A stretch of DNA of 64,000 nt from Moraxellaceae bacterium (GCA_030646295.1 JAUSND010000016.1:124001-188000), one strand, 5' to 3'; shown: positions 42,117 to 51,604, counted from the first letter of the stretch. Notes: a model not told the origin generated them from the sequence alone. Numbers and translations are program-made.

Positions 42117-43124
42117 ATGGCCAGCGTGATCCGTGTGACCGGTGCGTGGACCCAGTTGCTTGCCGACTGGCTGGATAGCGAGCATCTGCTGGCTCCAGAT
42201 ATCCGGGCAGTTCTGGCCCGGTGGGCACCAGATGACATCGTGCCGTTGGCGGTCTGGCAGGACCTGCTGGAGCGGGCCACGGCACTGCGCCCGCAATTGC
42301 CGGCACCAGGTCTGGCCATTGGCGCAATGGTGCAACCCCGGCATGTCGGGGTCATGGGTTATGTGGTGCTGGCCAGCAGCAATCTGGGCGAGGCCTTGCT
42401 GGCCTACCAGCGTTACGAGCGGCTGTTCTATGGGGCCGATCTGGCCGAGATCAGCATGGAAGGCGGCGATGTCGAGATTCGCTGGGAGCGCAGCAGCGCC
42501 TCCATGGGGCAACTCATGGACTCGGTCGGCATTGCCTCGCTCATCACGTTTTTGCGCCGGCAGGTAGACAATGCGCCGCCACCGTCCCTGATTACCTTCA
42601 TCAATTCCGCGCCGGATACGCCTGAAGAAAGGGCGGCCTACGAATCATTTTTTGGCTGCCTTGTCCGGTTTGATGATGGCTATACGCGTGTGCGTTTCCC
42701 CGTCAGCTACCTTTCGATTGCCATGCCGCACAGCGATCCGGGTTTGCGCGCCTTGCTGGACCGGCAGGCAGAAGCATTGTTGCTGGCATTGCCGGACTCG
42801 GATGCATTTGACCGCGCCCTGCAGCAGGTGATGCTGCGGCTGTTGCCGGAAAACAATGCCACCCTGCAACGCGCGGCCGATGCACTGCATGTCTCCTTGC
42901 GTACGCTGCAGCGTCGCCTCGACAAGCGTGACCTCACTTGGCAGCAACTGCTGGACCGTACCCGTGAACAACTGGCGCGTCAGTACCTGGCGGACCGTTC
43001 GTTGATGTTGGGCGACATTGCACTGTTGCTGGGGTTTTCCGAGCAGAGTGCGTTCAACCGTGCCTTCAAACGCTGGACCGGGCAAACCCCGGCGCGCCTG
43101 CGCAAGTCTTTGGCTATGCTTTGA
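42117..43124 (+). CDS. AraC-family regulator (arabinose-binding-like N-terminus)
   Basis: A 335-residue AraC regulator with the N-terminal domain of the Arabinose_bd/OruR-like group (GAMVQPRHVGVMGYVVLASSNLGEALLAYQRY) and a C-terminal double HTH: LQRAADALHVSLRTLQRRLDK, MLGDIALLLGFSEQSAFNRAF, RWTGQTPARLRK. Such regulators often sense fatty acids, sterols or quorum molecules. Divergent from the sterol-desaturase-type gene; direct repeats in the gap are its likely targets. Confidence 0.92.
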   Translation: MASVIRVTGAWTQLLADWLDSEHLLAPDIRAVLARWAPDDIVPLAVWQDLLERATALRPQLPAPGLAIGAMVQPRHVGVMGYVVLASSNLGEALLAYQRYERLFYGADLAEISMEGGDVEIRWERSSASMGQLMDSVGIASLITFLRRQVDNAPPPSLITFINSAPDTPEERAAYESFFGCLVRFDDGYTRVRFPVSYLSIAMPHSDPGLRALLDRQAEALLLALPDSDAFDRALQQVMLRLLPENNATLQRAADALHVSLRTLQRRLDKRDLTWQQLLDRTREQLARQYLADRSLMLGDIALLLGFSEQSAFNRAFKRWTGQTPARLRKSLAML

Positions 43125-43195
43125 TTCAGGTCATCGCACGGGTGCGGCCTTGCTGTGTTTCATGGAGCAAGGCAAAAAGCGGGGTGAACAAAGGT

Positions 43196-43684
43196 ATGTT
43201 CAAGCAATTTTTCAAGAACCGGGTTTATCTGGTGTGCCTGCTGTTAAGCATTGTGCTGGCTCCGGTTTCACATGCAGCGGAAGAGTTGGTGGATTTTGAC
43301 ATCACCGGGTCATGGGCATCCGAGCCGCAACTGGGGCAGCTTGGTTTTGTGCAGGTTTCTTACTCATTCAGCCGTGACGGTACTTTTTCGCAGAAGGTGG
43401 ATTTCAAAAGTTTCTGTGGCATGGGCGCCGTCACGCCGGATTGCGACTATTTCTGGAATGTGTTGCAGGGAAAATACTCCCTGAATGGCAGTGTCCTCAA
43501 GCTGCATCACGAGAAGGCAAGCTCCCACCTTAAATATAAGGGAAAGGCAGAGCCTGTATTGCGTGACATGGAAATGCAGCCCATGACAGAGGAAATGCGG
43601 CTGGGTGTGGATCAGGGCAAGCTTGTGTTCACCAACAAAAAGGGACAGGCACAGATTTTCAGTCCTGTGTCAGGCGCGAATTAG
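43196..43684 (+). CDS. Exported small protein, unknown
   Basis: A 162-residue protein with a signal peptide (VYLVCLLLSIVLAPVSHAA) and a beta-rich body: ITGSWASEPQLGQLGFVQVSYSF, FSQKVDFKSFCGM, YFWNVLQGKYSLNGSVLKL, and KLVFTNKKGQAQIFSPV. The GxW start with repeated strands suggests a small lipocalin-like/META-type barrel. Two cysteines (FCGM and DCDYF) could form a disulfide. ATG 43196 is preceded by AAAGG. No known relative recognised. Confidence 0.65.
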   Translation: MFKQFFKNRVYLVCLLLSIVLAPVSHAAEELVDFDITGSWASEPQLGQLGFVQVSYSFSRDGTFSQKVDFKSFCGMGAVTPDCDYFWNVLQGKYSLNGSVLKLHHEKASSHLKYKGKAEPVLRDMEMQPMTEEMRLGVDQGKLVFTNKKGQAQIFSPVSGAN

Positions 43685-43720
43685 AATGTTCCTTGTGCAG
43701 GTGCCATTGCCGTTGCGTTT

Positions 43721-43750
43721 GCTGTACCAGCCACCAGTGACCGGTACAGC
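43721..43750. repeat. Inverted repeat between convergent genes
   Basis: GCTGTACC (43721-43728) and GGTACAGC (43743-43750) form an 8-bp stem with a 14-nt loop between two convergent genes. It may act as a transcription stop in both directions though it has no T run. Confidence 0.45.
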
Positions 43751-43757
43751 GGATGTC

Positions 43758-44603
43758 TTACTTCGGGCGTGCCGGGCGGACGGGACGCATGGGCGTCATT
43801 GGCCGGATATCGGGTTGCCAGAGATAATCGTCCCCATCATGGTTGCCTTCAGACGGTGCTGCCTTGCAGCGATCAGGCACGATAATGCTGCGACCGTTAT
43901 TGCCGGGGTTGGCATCACTGCCAGCTGGTGTGGAGAGGTTGTAGCGGGCATCACTGGTCGGCTGGAAGTCCTGCGCATCCGTCCAAGTAACAGAGCCACC
44001 CTTGACTGCGGCCTGTGCTGCGCCATCAATGCTTGACAGACTGATGGAGCCATTAGGCTCGCCATCAATGGTCCGCTCCAGCGTGGTCACGCCATAACTT
44101 GTGCTGCTCATGTCGGACTGACCGATATTCCTGATTGTCATGCTCACCCGGCATTCATTATCAATCTGCATCTGGTCAATGGTGAGGTCAGGCTGTGAAG
44201 GGGTGCAGTTCAATGTTTTTGAAAGGGAGTTATTGGTTTCACTGGCTTCGGGAATGATGCTCGAATCATCAATGACAGCCACGTAGTTGGCCTGGCCATT
44301 CACGACATGATCCGGGTGAGTGTCGGTGTAGGTATAGGATCCCCCGGCATGAACAAGTTCTGCCTTGTCCATGATCGCATTGCCAATCGGGCTGCCGTCC
44401 TTGCGCAGCGAGAGTCCGGGCGAGTACCCCACATACATGGCCTTGTCCGGCAGCTTGCCGGGCCCCAGGTTGCGCACGGTAATCACCGGCTGGCATTGGC
44501 CATTAACCGTCAGGTCGGTAATGGTGAGGTCGGGCAGTGAGAATGCCTGCGTGGCCGGGCTGGCAAGCAGCACGATGAGCGCCGGGATTGTGTGTAACCT
44601 CAT
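43758..44603 (-). CDS. Exported protein with two CARDB-like domains
   Basis: A 281-residue secreted protein. Signal peptide MRLHTIPALIVLLASPATQA. Two similar beta-sandwich units begin PDLTITDLTVNGQCQPVITVRNLG (22-) and PDLTIDQMQIDNECRVSMTIRNIG (about 138-), the CARDB (cell-adhesion-related) pattern, each with two cysteines. The C-terminus is a short basic Pro-rich tail (RPMTPMRPVRPARPK). Perhaps a surface adhesion or scaffold protein; target unknown. Confidence 0.78.
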   Translation of the reverse strand: MRLHTIPALIVLLASPATQAFSLPDLTITDLTVNGQCQPVITVRNLGPGKLPDKAMYVGYSPGLSLRKDGSPIGNAIMDKAELVHAGGSYTYTDTHPDHVVNGQANYVAVIDDSSIIPEASETNNSLSKTLNCTPSQPDLTIDQMQIDNECRVSMTIRNIGQSDMSSTSYGVTTLERTIDGEPNGSISLSSIDGAAQAAVKGGSVTWTDAQDFQPTSDARYNLSTPAGSDANPGNNGRSIIVPDRCKAAPSEGNHDGDDYLWQPDIRPMTPMRPVRPARPK

Positions 44604-44711
44604 GAAAGACTCCTTCTTTCACCTCAGTTAAGCACTTTTTAGCCAATGAGCAGTTGATGCATCTCAACCTCATGGGCACCGCCAGGCAGAGCAGGGGCTT
44701 TCACGGCGTGG

Positions 44712-45464
44712 TTAACCCAGTGCCCGTCGCCACAACCAGCCACCCAGCAGCAAAGAAAAGCCGATCATGCCCACCATGTTCCGGTTGCGATAAAGCCAGC
44801 TGCCGTTCTTTTTATCCATGAAGGTCACCAGCTCTTCCGGCACAGCGCCCTGGCCAACCACGACCTCCAGCGAGTGTGGTTTCATGTTTTCCAGCCGGGT
44901 CAGATCAATCCTGATCACGGTTTCGGTATCGGCCGGAATGTTGAAGCGCTGTAGCTGGACCAGTTGCAATACACCTTTCGTGCTTTCGCGTGCTTTCAGA
45001 AGCTCGTCAAACTGCTCGGGTGTCATCAGCTCGCGCAGTACATTGTCCGTCAGCTTGATGGTCTTGCCACCGACGTTCAGCGCCAGTCCTTCTTCGGGCT
45101 TGAAACGGGCCATTTCCTGTGCAGGAAAACGCGCGATATTGCTGCCGGCAGGGACGGGCACTCCCTCCGGCATGATGTCGAATGATGTAACGCTGAGTGC
45201 GTCTTCATCACCTTCTTCGGCCAGATAGTTGGTCATTACCCAGACAGGGCCGCCCTCGGGGTCAACCACAAACGGCTTTGATGATCTCGTGTGGCCGGCA
45301 CTGCCCAGTCCTTTTACATCGGTAATGACAAAGTTGTCGATCAGGACCGAGGGATGGGGCGTACTTTCAGCCTGTGCCGGCACAGCAGGAACAAGCAGTG
45401 CAAGAAAGAGGGCAGCAGTAACAAGGCCCTGTCGGGCGTGTGACGCAACAAAAGAAAGAGCCAT
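44712..45464 (-). CDS. Exported protein with C-terminal membrane anchor, unknown
   Basis: A 250-residue protein with a signal peptide (LVTAALFLALLVPAVPAQA) and a C-terminal transmembrane helix MVGMIGFSLLLGGWLWRRALG. The periplasmic part includes VLIDNFVITDVKGLGSAG and a region around MTPEQFDELLKARESTKGVL, and a late beta segment with ETVIRIDLTRLENMKPHSLEVVVGQGAVPEEL. The N-in/C-anchor plan with short cytoplasmic basic end suggests a periplasm-facing inner-membrane protein. Family not recognised. Confidence 0.65.
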   Translation of the reverse strand: MALSFVASHARQGLVTAALFLALLVPAVPAQAESTPHPSVLIDNFVITDVKGLGSAGHTRSSKPFVVDPEGGPVWVMTNYLAEEGDEDALSVTSFDIMPEGVPVPAGSNIARFPAQEMARFKPEEGLALNVGGKTIKLTDNVLRELMTPEQFDELLKARESTKGVLQLVQLQRFNIPADTETVIRIDLTRLENMKPHSLEVVVGQGAVPEELVTFMDKKNGSWLYRNRNMVGMIGFSLLLGGWLWRRALG

Positions 45465-45544
45465 GAAGTAACCCGACAGTCAGGATGATGATTGCGTGCA
45501 ATCCTGCCATCGGGTTGCCAGCACGACAAGTGCGATTAACCGTC

Positions 45545-46702
45545 TCAAGCGGACTGTAATGCATCCATGCACAGCACGACCTGCCCCAGCCCCGGCCGCA
45601 TCACCACGCAGGAAAACGTCATGCACAAACGCTGCTCGGTCAGTGACAGATAGGGGCGGGTGATCTGCACCCGGCCTGGCTGCTCCAGCGCATTGCGAAA
45701 GTACTGGCGACGGGCCCAGCAGGCACCACGGGCATCGGCAAGCGGATGATGACGGCCTTGCAGGGCATGCGGTGTCAGTTCCGTGTCGCCAATCTGGTAT
45801 CCCTGACTGTCGATCACGTAAACGCGAGTAATTTCCACGTCCGGAATTTCACGCACGATGCTGCCCAGGTCCCTGCCATCACGATAGGCATTCCACACCG
45901 TCATGAAGCGGCTGCGCATCCGTAGCTCGGTCCGGTCGATCACGGATTTGCCGGCACCCATCAGTGCGGCGGCCTTGTCCCTGATGGTTGCGGTATCCGG
46001 CAGGTGGCGGTCGGCCGGAGCAAACCAGTTGCCCTGCAACAGTTCGGCATCGGCATCAATGGCAATCCTGGCCTGATGCTCGGTGGTTATGCCATCAACC
46101 AGAACAAGTGATCCTGATTCGCGCAGTAGCGACACCATGTGGGGAAACAGCCGGGCGGCACGTGACGAGTGCTCTGCGTTTTGTATTAACGCCGGGTCCA
46201 GCCGGACAATGTCGGGGCATAGCGCCAGCACACGCTCGTAGTTGGAGGCGCCAGCACCAAAGTCATCAATGGCAATACCAAAGCCGCACTCGCGAAACGA
46301 TGCCACAAAGTCCGTGATCTCGGCGTCGCCCAGTTTTTCGCTTTCGGTAATCTCCAGAACGATGCGTGAGTGCTGTACACCCTGGGCGGTCAGTTCGCGC
46401 AGTGCTTCTTCCGGCGAGAAGAGGCGGTGCCGAATGGTCTGGGGCTGTACCGGCAAAAACAGCCACTCATTGTCATGCGGTACCGGCGGGGCATTGCGGG
46501 TATGCACCGCCAGCGCTATCCGGTCCATGTCGGCAACCTGCTGTTCCGGCAGCTTGTGCATCAGCGTTTCGGCGACTTCGCTGCGACCATTCCGTCTGAC
46601 CAGCAGTTGCGCCTCCATGCCGACCGTGCGCTGCAGGGCAGGGCTGATGATGGCCTGGTAGAGGCTTTGCAGTTCCGTATCGCCGGATACACCGATACTC
46701 AT
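45545..46702 (-). CDS. Degenerate EAL-domain protein with C-terminal sensor-like domain
   Basis: A 385-residue protein. Residues about 28-240 form an EAL fold: MEAQLLVRR in place of EALLR, IVLEITESEK, FGIAIDDFGAGASNYERV, DIVRLDPALI where the catalytic lysine is Arg, and LVLVDGITTEHQ where EGVE would stand. Several catalytic residues are changed, so phosphodiesterase activity is doubtful and c-di-GMP binding or a protein-contact role is more likely. Residues about 270-385 look like a PDC/Cache-type domain (ITRVYVIDSQGYQIGD ... RRQYFRNALEQPGRVQITRPY). The ATG at 46702 has a strong GAGGAG site. Confidence 0.8.
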   Translation of the reverse strand: MSIGVSGDTELQSLYQAIISPALQRTVGMEAQLLVRRNGRSEVAETLMHKLPEQQVADMDRIALAVHTRNAPPVPHDNEWLFLPVQPQTIRHRLFSPEEALRELTAQGVQHSRIVLEITESEKLGDAEITDFVASFRECGFGIAIDDFGAGASNYERVLALCPDIVRLDPALIQNAEHSSRAARLFPHMVSLLRESGSLVLVDGITTEHQARIAIDADAELLQGNWFAPADRHLPDTATIRDKAAALMGAGKSVIDRTELRMRSRFMTVWNAYRDGRDLGSIVREIPDVEITRVYVIDSQGYQIGDTELTPHALQGRHHPLADARGACWARRQYFRNALEQPGRVQITRPYLSLTEQRLCMTFSCVVMRPGLGQVVLCMDALQSA

Positions 46703-47078
46703 GCCATTCTCCTCGCGCACATGGTTGTTACGGGGCGGAAAACTGACGGGCTGGTTCATTCAACATACTTCTTGAAAGTGGCCATGTGCATTGGCAAGCC
46801 GGCAATGCAGGGCATGAAGGGTTTAAACAGGAGAGGCAAGCCCTGTGCCATCGCGATGTTATGGGGCATCAAAGCGATTAATTTCGTGATGAAGTTCACG
46901 ATAGCGTGGCTGAATGATGATTATGTGAACGCAACATGCCGGATGGATGACGGCTGCATAAAAATGGCGGTGGTTTTATTCACCGCTTTCTGCATTGCGA
47001 TGGTGCGTGCGCAAGGGCTTTGCACCGCAACAATACAGAACGGCATGACACGATACGGCGCACCACAAGACGAACGTA
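46703..47078. other. 376-bp gap with no convincing gene
   Basis: Between the EAL gene start and the LysR stop. A short run of open frame on the plus strand lacks a ribosome binding site and family features. Visible structures: inverted repeat TCGTGA (46884-46889) / TCACGA (46896-46901), possibly an operator for the EAL gene, and a terminator hairpin near 46967. Confidence 0.6.
46958..46986 (-). terminator. Probable terminator after the LysR gene
   Basis: On the minus strand, GCGGTG-aataaaac-CACCGC followed by CATTTTTATG, 93 bp after the LysR stop. Confidence 0.5.
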
Positions 47079-48011
47079 TCAGCGGGATGACGGCAAGGCC
47101 CCGGTGAACTCCGCTTCAATGTCTGCGCCAATCTGCTGTGCCAGCGTGATGGCACGTTCCGCCGCAGGTGAAAGGGTGCGGTCTTTCAGCCATATCGCAT
47201 ACACATCTGCAAACACGAGCGATGCCCCGGGTGTTTGCAGTTTGCGAAGTTTTGGCCCGTTGCGGCTGATGATGGCATCCGGCAACAGGCCCAGTACATC
47301 GGTCTCGGCAATCAATCGGGCCAGCATGGCAATGTCGTCACACTCCACGGCCAGCGGGAAGGACTGGCCAGATGCAAAGCCGAAGTCGGCTGCCAGTGAG
47401 TCCAGCAAGAGAGGGGAGGTAGAGATCAGGGCAACGCCGTACCGGAGCATGTCTGCTGCATGCACGGCTTCCTTGCGCAGCAAGGGGTGTCCTGCACGAC
47501 AGTACAGTCCGCCATACTGCTTGCCGACGGGTGCCATGGCGTAATGCTCGTTGCGCAGCATCTGGCGCGGATCACCCAGGCAAACATCTATTTCCTGGGC
47601 CTCCAGTTGCAACAGCAGTTGCGGCAGCTTGCCAAAGCGCAGACGGTTAACCACCTGCGGGCTTTGCCGGCGCAGCTCGGTCAGCAGGGAGGGGACAATG
47701 GTGGCGGCCGGTACCGGGCCGGCACCAATCAGTAACTCACCGGCATCACCGGTTTTCATCAGTGCCAGATCCCGCATCATGCAACTGCTGTCAAACACCA
47801 GTTCACGTGCACGGCGCAAGACCACGTCGCCGGCCTGCGTCAGCGTGATGCCGTGAGGGCCACGGTCGACCAGTTGCATGCCTACGCGCTCCTCCAGCGC
47901 CTGAATGCTGCGGCTGAATGCCGCCTGACTCAGGTGAACGCGCTCGGCTGCCGGGGCAAAGCGGCCTTCTTCCACCAGGGCGATGAAATGGGTGAGTCGA
48001 CGAAGGTCCAT
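47079..48011 (-). CDS. LysR regulator, SdsB-like
   Basis: A 310-residue LysR regulator: HTH MDLRRLTHFIALVEEGRFAPAAE region with LSQAAFSRSIQALEERVG, then a periplasmic-binding-fold effector domain. It is divergent from a SdsA-like alkyl sulfatase, the arrangement of P. aeruginosa sdsB1-sdsA1, where the regulator activates the sulfatase in the presence of alkyl sulfates. The identity as SdsB rests on this synteny. Confidence 0.87.
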   Translation of the reverse strand: MDLRRLTHFIALVEEGRFAPAAERVHLSQAAFSRSIQALEERVGMQLVDRGPHGITLTQAGDVVLRRARELVFDSSCMMRDLALMKTGDAGELLIGAGPVPAATIVPSLLTELRRQSPQVVNRLRFGKLPQLLLQLEAQEIDVCLGDPRQMLRNEHYAMAPVGKQYGGLYCRAGHPLLRKEAVHAADMLRYGVALISTSPLLLDSLAADFGFASGQSFPLAVECDDIAMLARLIAETDVLGLLPDAIISRNGPKLRKLQTPGASLVFADVYAIWLKDRTLSPAAERAITLAQQIGADIEAEFTGALPSSR

Positions 48012-48326
48012 GGTCTGGCGCCGTGTTGTGTTAAACGCAATATATCATGGCTTTATTTGCAATTGACACAATATGGTACCGGGCGCAGTCTGCATTCAAG
48101 CCACGGTTTTCCCGGCAGGAGAGCCTTTGATGAATCCCTGTTCGCTGCGCCTTCGCTCGTCATGGTGGTTCATGCTGCCGGGATTTCTATTACGGGTGCC
48201 ATGCCAGGCAGCTACTGTTTAACAACGGGCAGGTTTTGCTGCGCCAGCCAGGCCGCCCTGAATGCAACACGGGTTGTTGCCATCTCACGGCAAGACACTC
48301 ATCCACGACCATAATGACAGGCACCG
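48012..48326. other. 315-bp LysR-sulfatase control region
   Basis: No gene is seen; a 30-codon open frame at 48130 has no support. A TTGACA box at 48063-48068 points to the sulfatase but has no good -10, as expected for an activator-dependent promoter. AT-rich ATATATCATGG and CACAATATGG stretches (48040-48075) are candidate LysR contacts. Confidence 0.5.
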
Positions 48327-50315
48327 ATGATGCGAATCCTGACGATCAGTTTTCTTGCCGTTGCACTGGCGGCCTGCTCCCGCGAAGTCCCCAAGGTAGA
48401 GGGGGCAGACGCAGCCGGCTTTTCTGCGCCAACCAGTGCCACGGTGAAAGCACAGGCCGACACCGCCGCAGGTCTTCCGGTGGAAGACGGCATTGACATG
48501 CAGGAGGCCGAACGCGGTCTGGTTGCACGCGAGCCTTCGCTAAAGGTGATGGCAGCAGATGGCAGCGTGGCCTACGACGCCGACGGTTACCAGTTCATCA
48601 AGGGCGATGCGCCCGGCAGCGTGAACCCCGGTCTGTGGCGACAGGCCAAGCTAAATAACCTGCATGGCCTCTACAAGGTGACACACGGCGTTTACCAGTT
48701 GCGTGGTTACGATCTGGCCGTGATGTCCATCATCGAAGGCAAGAGCGGCTGGATTGTGGTGGACCCGCTCACGTCAAAAGAAACTGCCACCCGTGCCATG
48801 GCATTTGCACGCAAGACACTCGGCAACAAGCCGGTGGTCGCCATCATTTTCACGCACAGTCATGTTGACCATTTTGGCGGAGCCACCGCCATTGCCTCGC
48901 CGGAAGACGTTGCTGCCGGAAAAGTACGTGTGATTGCCCCTGCCGGCTTTCTGGAAGAAGCCACCAGCGAAAACATTCTGGCCGGGCCGGCCATGGGGCG
49001 TCGTGCCATTTACATGTATGGCCGCGATCTGCCACGCAGCGAACGCGGCAAGGTCGACAATGGTCTGGGCAAGGAACCGGCCATGGGTACTATCGGCATC
49101 CTGCGCCCGACCGAGCTTGTCGATCGCACACCGCAAACCGTGGATGTGGATGGTGTGGAGTTTGTTTTCCAGTACACACCAGGCTCCGAAGCCCCTGCAG
49201 AAATGACGTTCTATTTGCCTGCGAAGAAAGCGTTTTGCGGTGCCGAGGTAATGAGCCGCACCCTGCACAACCTTTACACCCTGCGTGGCGCAAAAGTGCG
49301 TGATGCCAATCGCTGGTCCGGATATATCGACGATGCCATTGACCGTTTCCCGGACAGTGAGGTCATGTTTTTCAGCCATCACTGGCCCGTGTTCGGCAAG
49401 GACCGCATTGCCGCCCTGATGAAGGATCAGCGCGACACCTATCGCTACATTCACGACCAGACTTTGCGTCTGGCCAATCAGGGCCATGGCCCGCGCGAAA
49501 TCGCCGAGCAGATAAAGTTGCCGAAGTCGCTCACCCGCCACTGGTGGAACCGGGACTACTACGGCACCGTGAAGCACGACGCCAAGGCGGTTTACCAGAT
49601 GTATTTTGGCTGGTATGACGCCAATCCCGCTTCGCTCGATCCGCTCCCGCGTGCCGAGCAGGGCAAGCGCTATGTTGCCTTCATGGGCGGTGCGGCCAAC
49701 CTACTCAAGCAGGCACAGGTATCGTTTGATGCAGGGGATTACCGCTGGGTGGCCGAGGTGCTCAGTCACCTTGTAGCGGCAGAACCCAAAAATGTTGCGG
49801 CCAGATCATTGCTGGCACAGACCTATGACCAGCTGGGTTACCGCGCCGAGTCTACCGCCTGGCGCAACGCCTATCTGAGCGGTGCCTACGAACTGCGGCA
49901 TGGCGAGCCAGAGAAAGGCGTTAATCTGGCCAATGCCACCGAGTTGCTTAACCAGACGGCGCCCGAGCAGTTCATGCAGATGTTTCAGGTGGCCCTTAAT
50001 GGCCCGGATGCTGAAGACGTGGCGCTCACCATCAATTTCGATTTCCGCGACGTGAATGAACAGTACGTGGTGAATATCGAGAATGCCGTCCTGCATTTCC
50101 GCAAGGCACCACCGGCCAAAAATGCCAACGCTACTCTGGCGCTCACGCGGCCCATGCTGGTCAAGCTGGTGACCAAGCAGGTGGGTATCAAGGATGTGCT
50201 GACATCACCCGACCTGAAGATCAGCGGCAGCACGCTGGACCTGATCAAGTTCTTCTCGCTGCTCGATAAGCCTGATCTGGTGTTTCCTATCGTTACGCCA
50301 AAACCGTTGGATTGA
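48327..50315 (+). CDS. SdsA-type alkyl sulfatase (metallo-beta-lactamase fold)
   Basis: A 662-residue member of the SdsA1/Pisa1 alkyl sulfatase family. MBL motif FTHSHVDHFGG (His177, His179, Asp181, His182) with a second set including FSHHWPVFG; middle all-helical dimerisation region (MGGAANLLKQAQVSFDAGDYRWVAEVLSHLV); C-terminal SCP2-like lipid-binding domain (about 540-662, VALTINFDFRDVNEQYV). The start carries a lipobox (LAVALAAC, Cys17), so it should be a lipoprotein. The family hydrolyses dodecyl sulfate and secondary alkyl sulfates, releasing alcohols for growth. Confidence 0.93.
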   Translation: MMRILTISFLAVALAACSREVPKVEGADAAGFSAPTSATVKAQADTAAGLPVEDGIDMQEAERGLVAREPSLKVMAADGSVAYDADGYQFIKGDAPGSVNPGLWRQAKLNNLHGLYKVTHGVYQLRGYDLAVMSIIEGKSGWIVVDPLTSKETATRAMAFARKTLGNKPVVAIIFTHSHVDHFGGATAIASPEDVAAGKVRVIAPAGFLEEATSENILAGPAMGRRAIYMYGRDLPRSERGKVDNGLGKEPAMGTIGILRPTELVDRTPQTVDVDGVEFVFQYTPGSEAPAEMTFYLPAKKAFCGAEVMSRTLHNLYTLRGAKVRDANRWSGYIDDAIDRFPDSEVMFFSHHWPVFGKDRIAALMKDQRDTYRYIHDQTLRLANQGHGPREIAEQIKLPKSLTRHWWNRDYYGTVKHDAKAVYQMYFGWYDANPASLDPLPRAEQGKRYVAFMGGAANLLKQAQVSFDAGDYRWVAEVLSHLVAAEPKNVAARSLLAQTYDQLGYRAESTAWRNAYLSGAYELRHGEPEKGVNLANATELLNQTAPEQFMQMFQVALNGPDAEDVALTINFDFRDVNEQYVVNIENAVLHFRKAPPAKNANATLALTRPMLVKLVTKQVGIKDVLTSPDLKISGSTLDLIKFFSLLDKPDLVFPIVTPKPLD

Positions 50316-50317
50316 TT

Positions 50318-51604
50318 TCAGGTGTTTCGTCCTTGGCGTGGCTCCAATGCTAGCAGCAACCATGTTGCGGCTAGCATTGGCAGGTTCTTCGTCACAGGGC
50401 CAAGCGGGTCTAACCATGCCAATGGAATAATCAGACTGATGATCAGCATGTAGGTCAGCATCATGCCAATTTGGAGTGCATAAACCTTGCGCCGTTGCCA
50501 ACCGGTGAGCATGAGAAGGCCGATTCCGGTATCAAATATCGCTCCGCCAAAAATGCCAAGAGTTGCCAGTGGTCCATGAACCCCGGCACTTGCAAGCAGT
50601 GCATAGCTGCCCGGTACATTCCAGAAAGCCGACACCAGTCCTGTGACTATCCAGATCAGCATGATGCTTGCAAATAATACCGGCTGGATGCTTTTCATGA
50701 TGGCAAACCAACTGTCGGCCTGTGTTGCTGGTCTTGACCATAGCGCTTCAGCCAACGGTCTGGCGGGAGCAGCTGGGTATGTATGAGGTGGTGTTGATGA
50801 ATTTTTGAGCATGTCGAGCGTGGATGTGTTTAACAGGCCTCCCAGCCTCAGTACTTCTGCCATGCGGGCAAAAAATTGCAGTAGCGACATGGGAACAGGA
50901 CAAAATCTGGCTTTGCCAAAGTGCATCCAGTCACGTAGCAGGCTGTAGAGTTCGCGCAGTGTGAGTGTGGTGGCCCCCGTGATCTGATGGCGCTGCTTGC
51001 CCCCGGTCCAGTGCAAAATCATGTGCGACACAGCGGCGCACAAGTCATCAATATGCACGGGGTTTATGGTCTGCTGCCCGTGTCCGGGCAAGGGAATGAT
51101 CGGCAATGCCGATAGTTTGCAGAATAGTTCGGTGCTGCTCCCTCCCTGGCCAATCACAACTGACGGATAGATCACGATGCATTCGCCCGGTAGTTGCCAG
51201 AGATGATCATCGGCGTGTTGTTTGGTCCTGAGAAACGGGATGGAAACATCGGGCTGGTCTGCACCCATGGCAGAAATCTGGATAACCTTGACCCCGGCCT
51301 GACTGCATGCGGTGAACAGGGCTTGAGGGGCTAATGTCTGTATGGGTTCAAACGACTGCTTGCTATCTTCGCTGATGATGCCAACGGCATTGATCACCAT
51401 ATCGACATCGGCTACGCGAGCTGCCCATTGTTCGGCTTGAGTATCGTGGCTGAAGTCACATGACCGCCACTCCCAGGCAGGAATACGGGCTTGCCAGTCT
51501 TCGGCCCGCCGGGCAGTAGCCACAATTTTGTGGCCATCACTGGCCAGTTTTTGAGCGAGATTAAATCCGATAAAACCAGTGGCGCCAGTAATCATGATTC
51601 TCAT
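50318..51604 (-). CDS. SDR (NDUFA9-like) fused to DoxX-like membrane domain
   Basis: A 428-residue fusion. Residues 1 to about 290 are an atypical SDR: MITGATGFIGFNLAQKL, INAVGIISED, IQISAMGADQPDVSIPFLRTK, VVIGQGGSSTELFCKLS. Residues about 305-428 are four hydrophobic helices of a DoxX-like domain (VLFASIMLIWIVTGLVSAFW, FGGAIFDTGIGLLMLTGWQRR). Such fusions are known but uncharacterised; they may sense or process a quinone or lipid at the membrane. Followed by a DUF2269 protein gene, which lies upstream on this strand. The convergent sulfatase ends 2 bp away. Confidence 0.87.
   Translation of the reverse strand: MRIMITGATGFIGFNLAQKLASDGHKIVATARRAEDWQARIPAWEWRSCDFSHDTQAEQWAARVADVDMVINAVGIISEDSKQSFEPIQTLAPQALFTACSQAGVKVIQISAMGADQPDVSIPFLRTKQHADDHLWQLPGECIVIYPSVVIGQGGSSTELFCKLSALPIIPLPGHGQQTINPVHIDDLCAAVSHMILHWTGGKQRHQITGATTLTLRELYSLLRDWMHFGKARFCPVPMSLLQFFARMAEVLRLGGLLNTSTLDMLKNSSTPPHTYPAAPARPLAEALWSRPATQADSWFAIMKSIQPVLFASIMLIWIVTGLVSAFWNVPGSYALLASAGVHGPLATLGIFGGAIFDTGIGLLMLTGWQRRKVYALQIGMMLTYMLIISLIIPLAWLDPLGPVTKNLPMLAATWLLLALEPRQGRNT

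Noticed and set aside
46760-47107. Plus-strand open frame in the EAL-LysR gap
   Set aside because: Mostly antisense to the EAL gene, no ribosome binding site, composition not coding-like.
48130-48222. 30-codon frame with a hydrophobic stretch upstream of the sulfatase
   Set aside because: No ribosome binding site and no sign of conservation; lies in the expected LysR control region.
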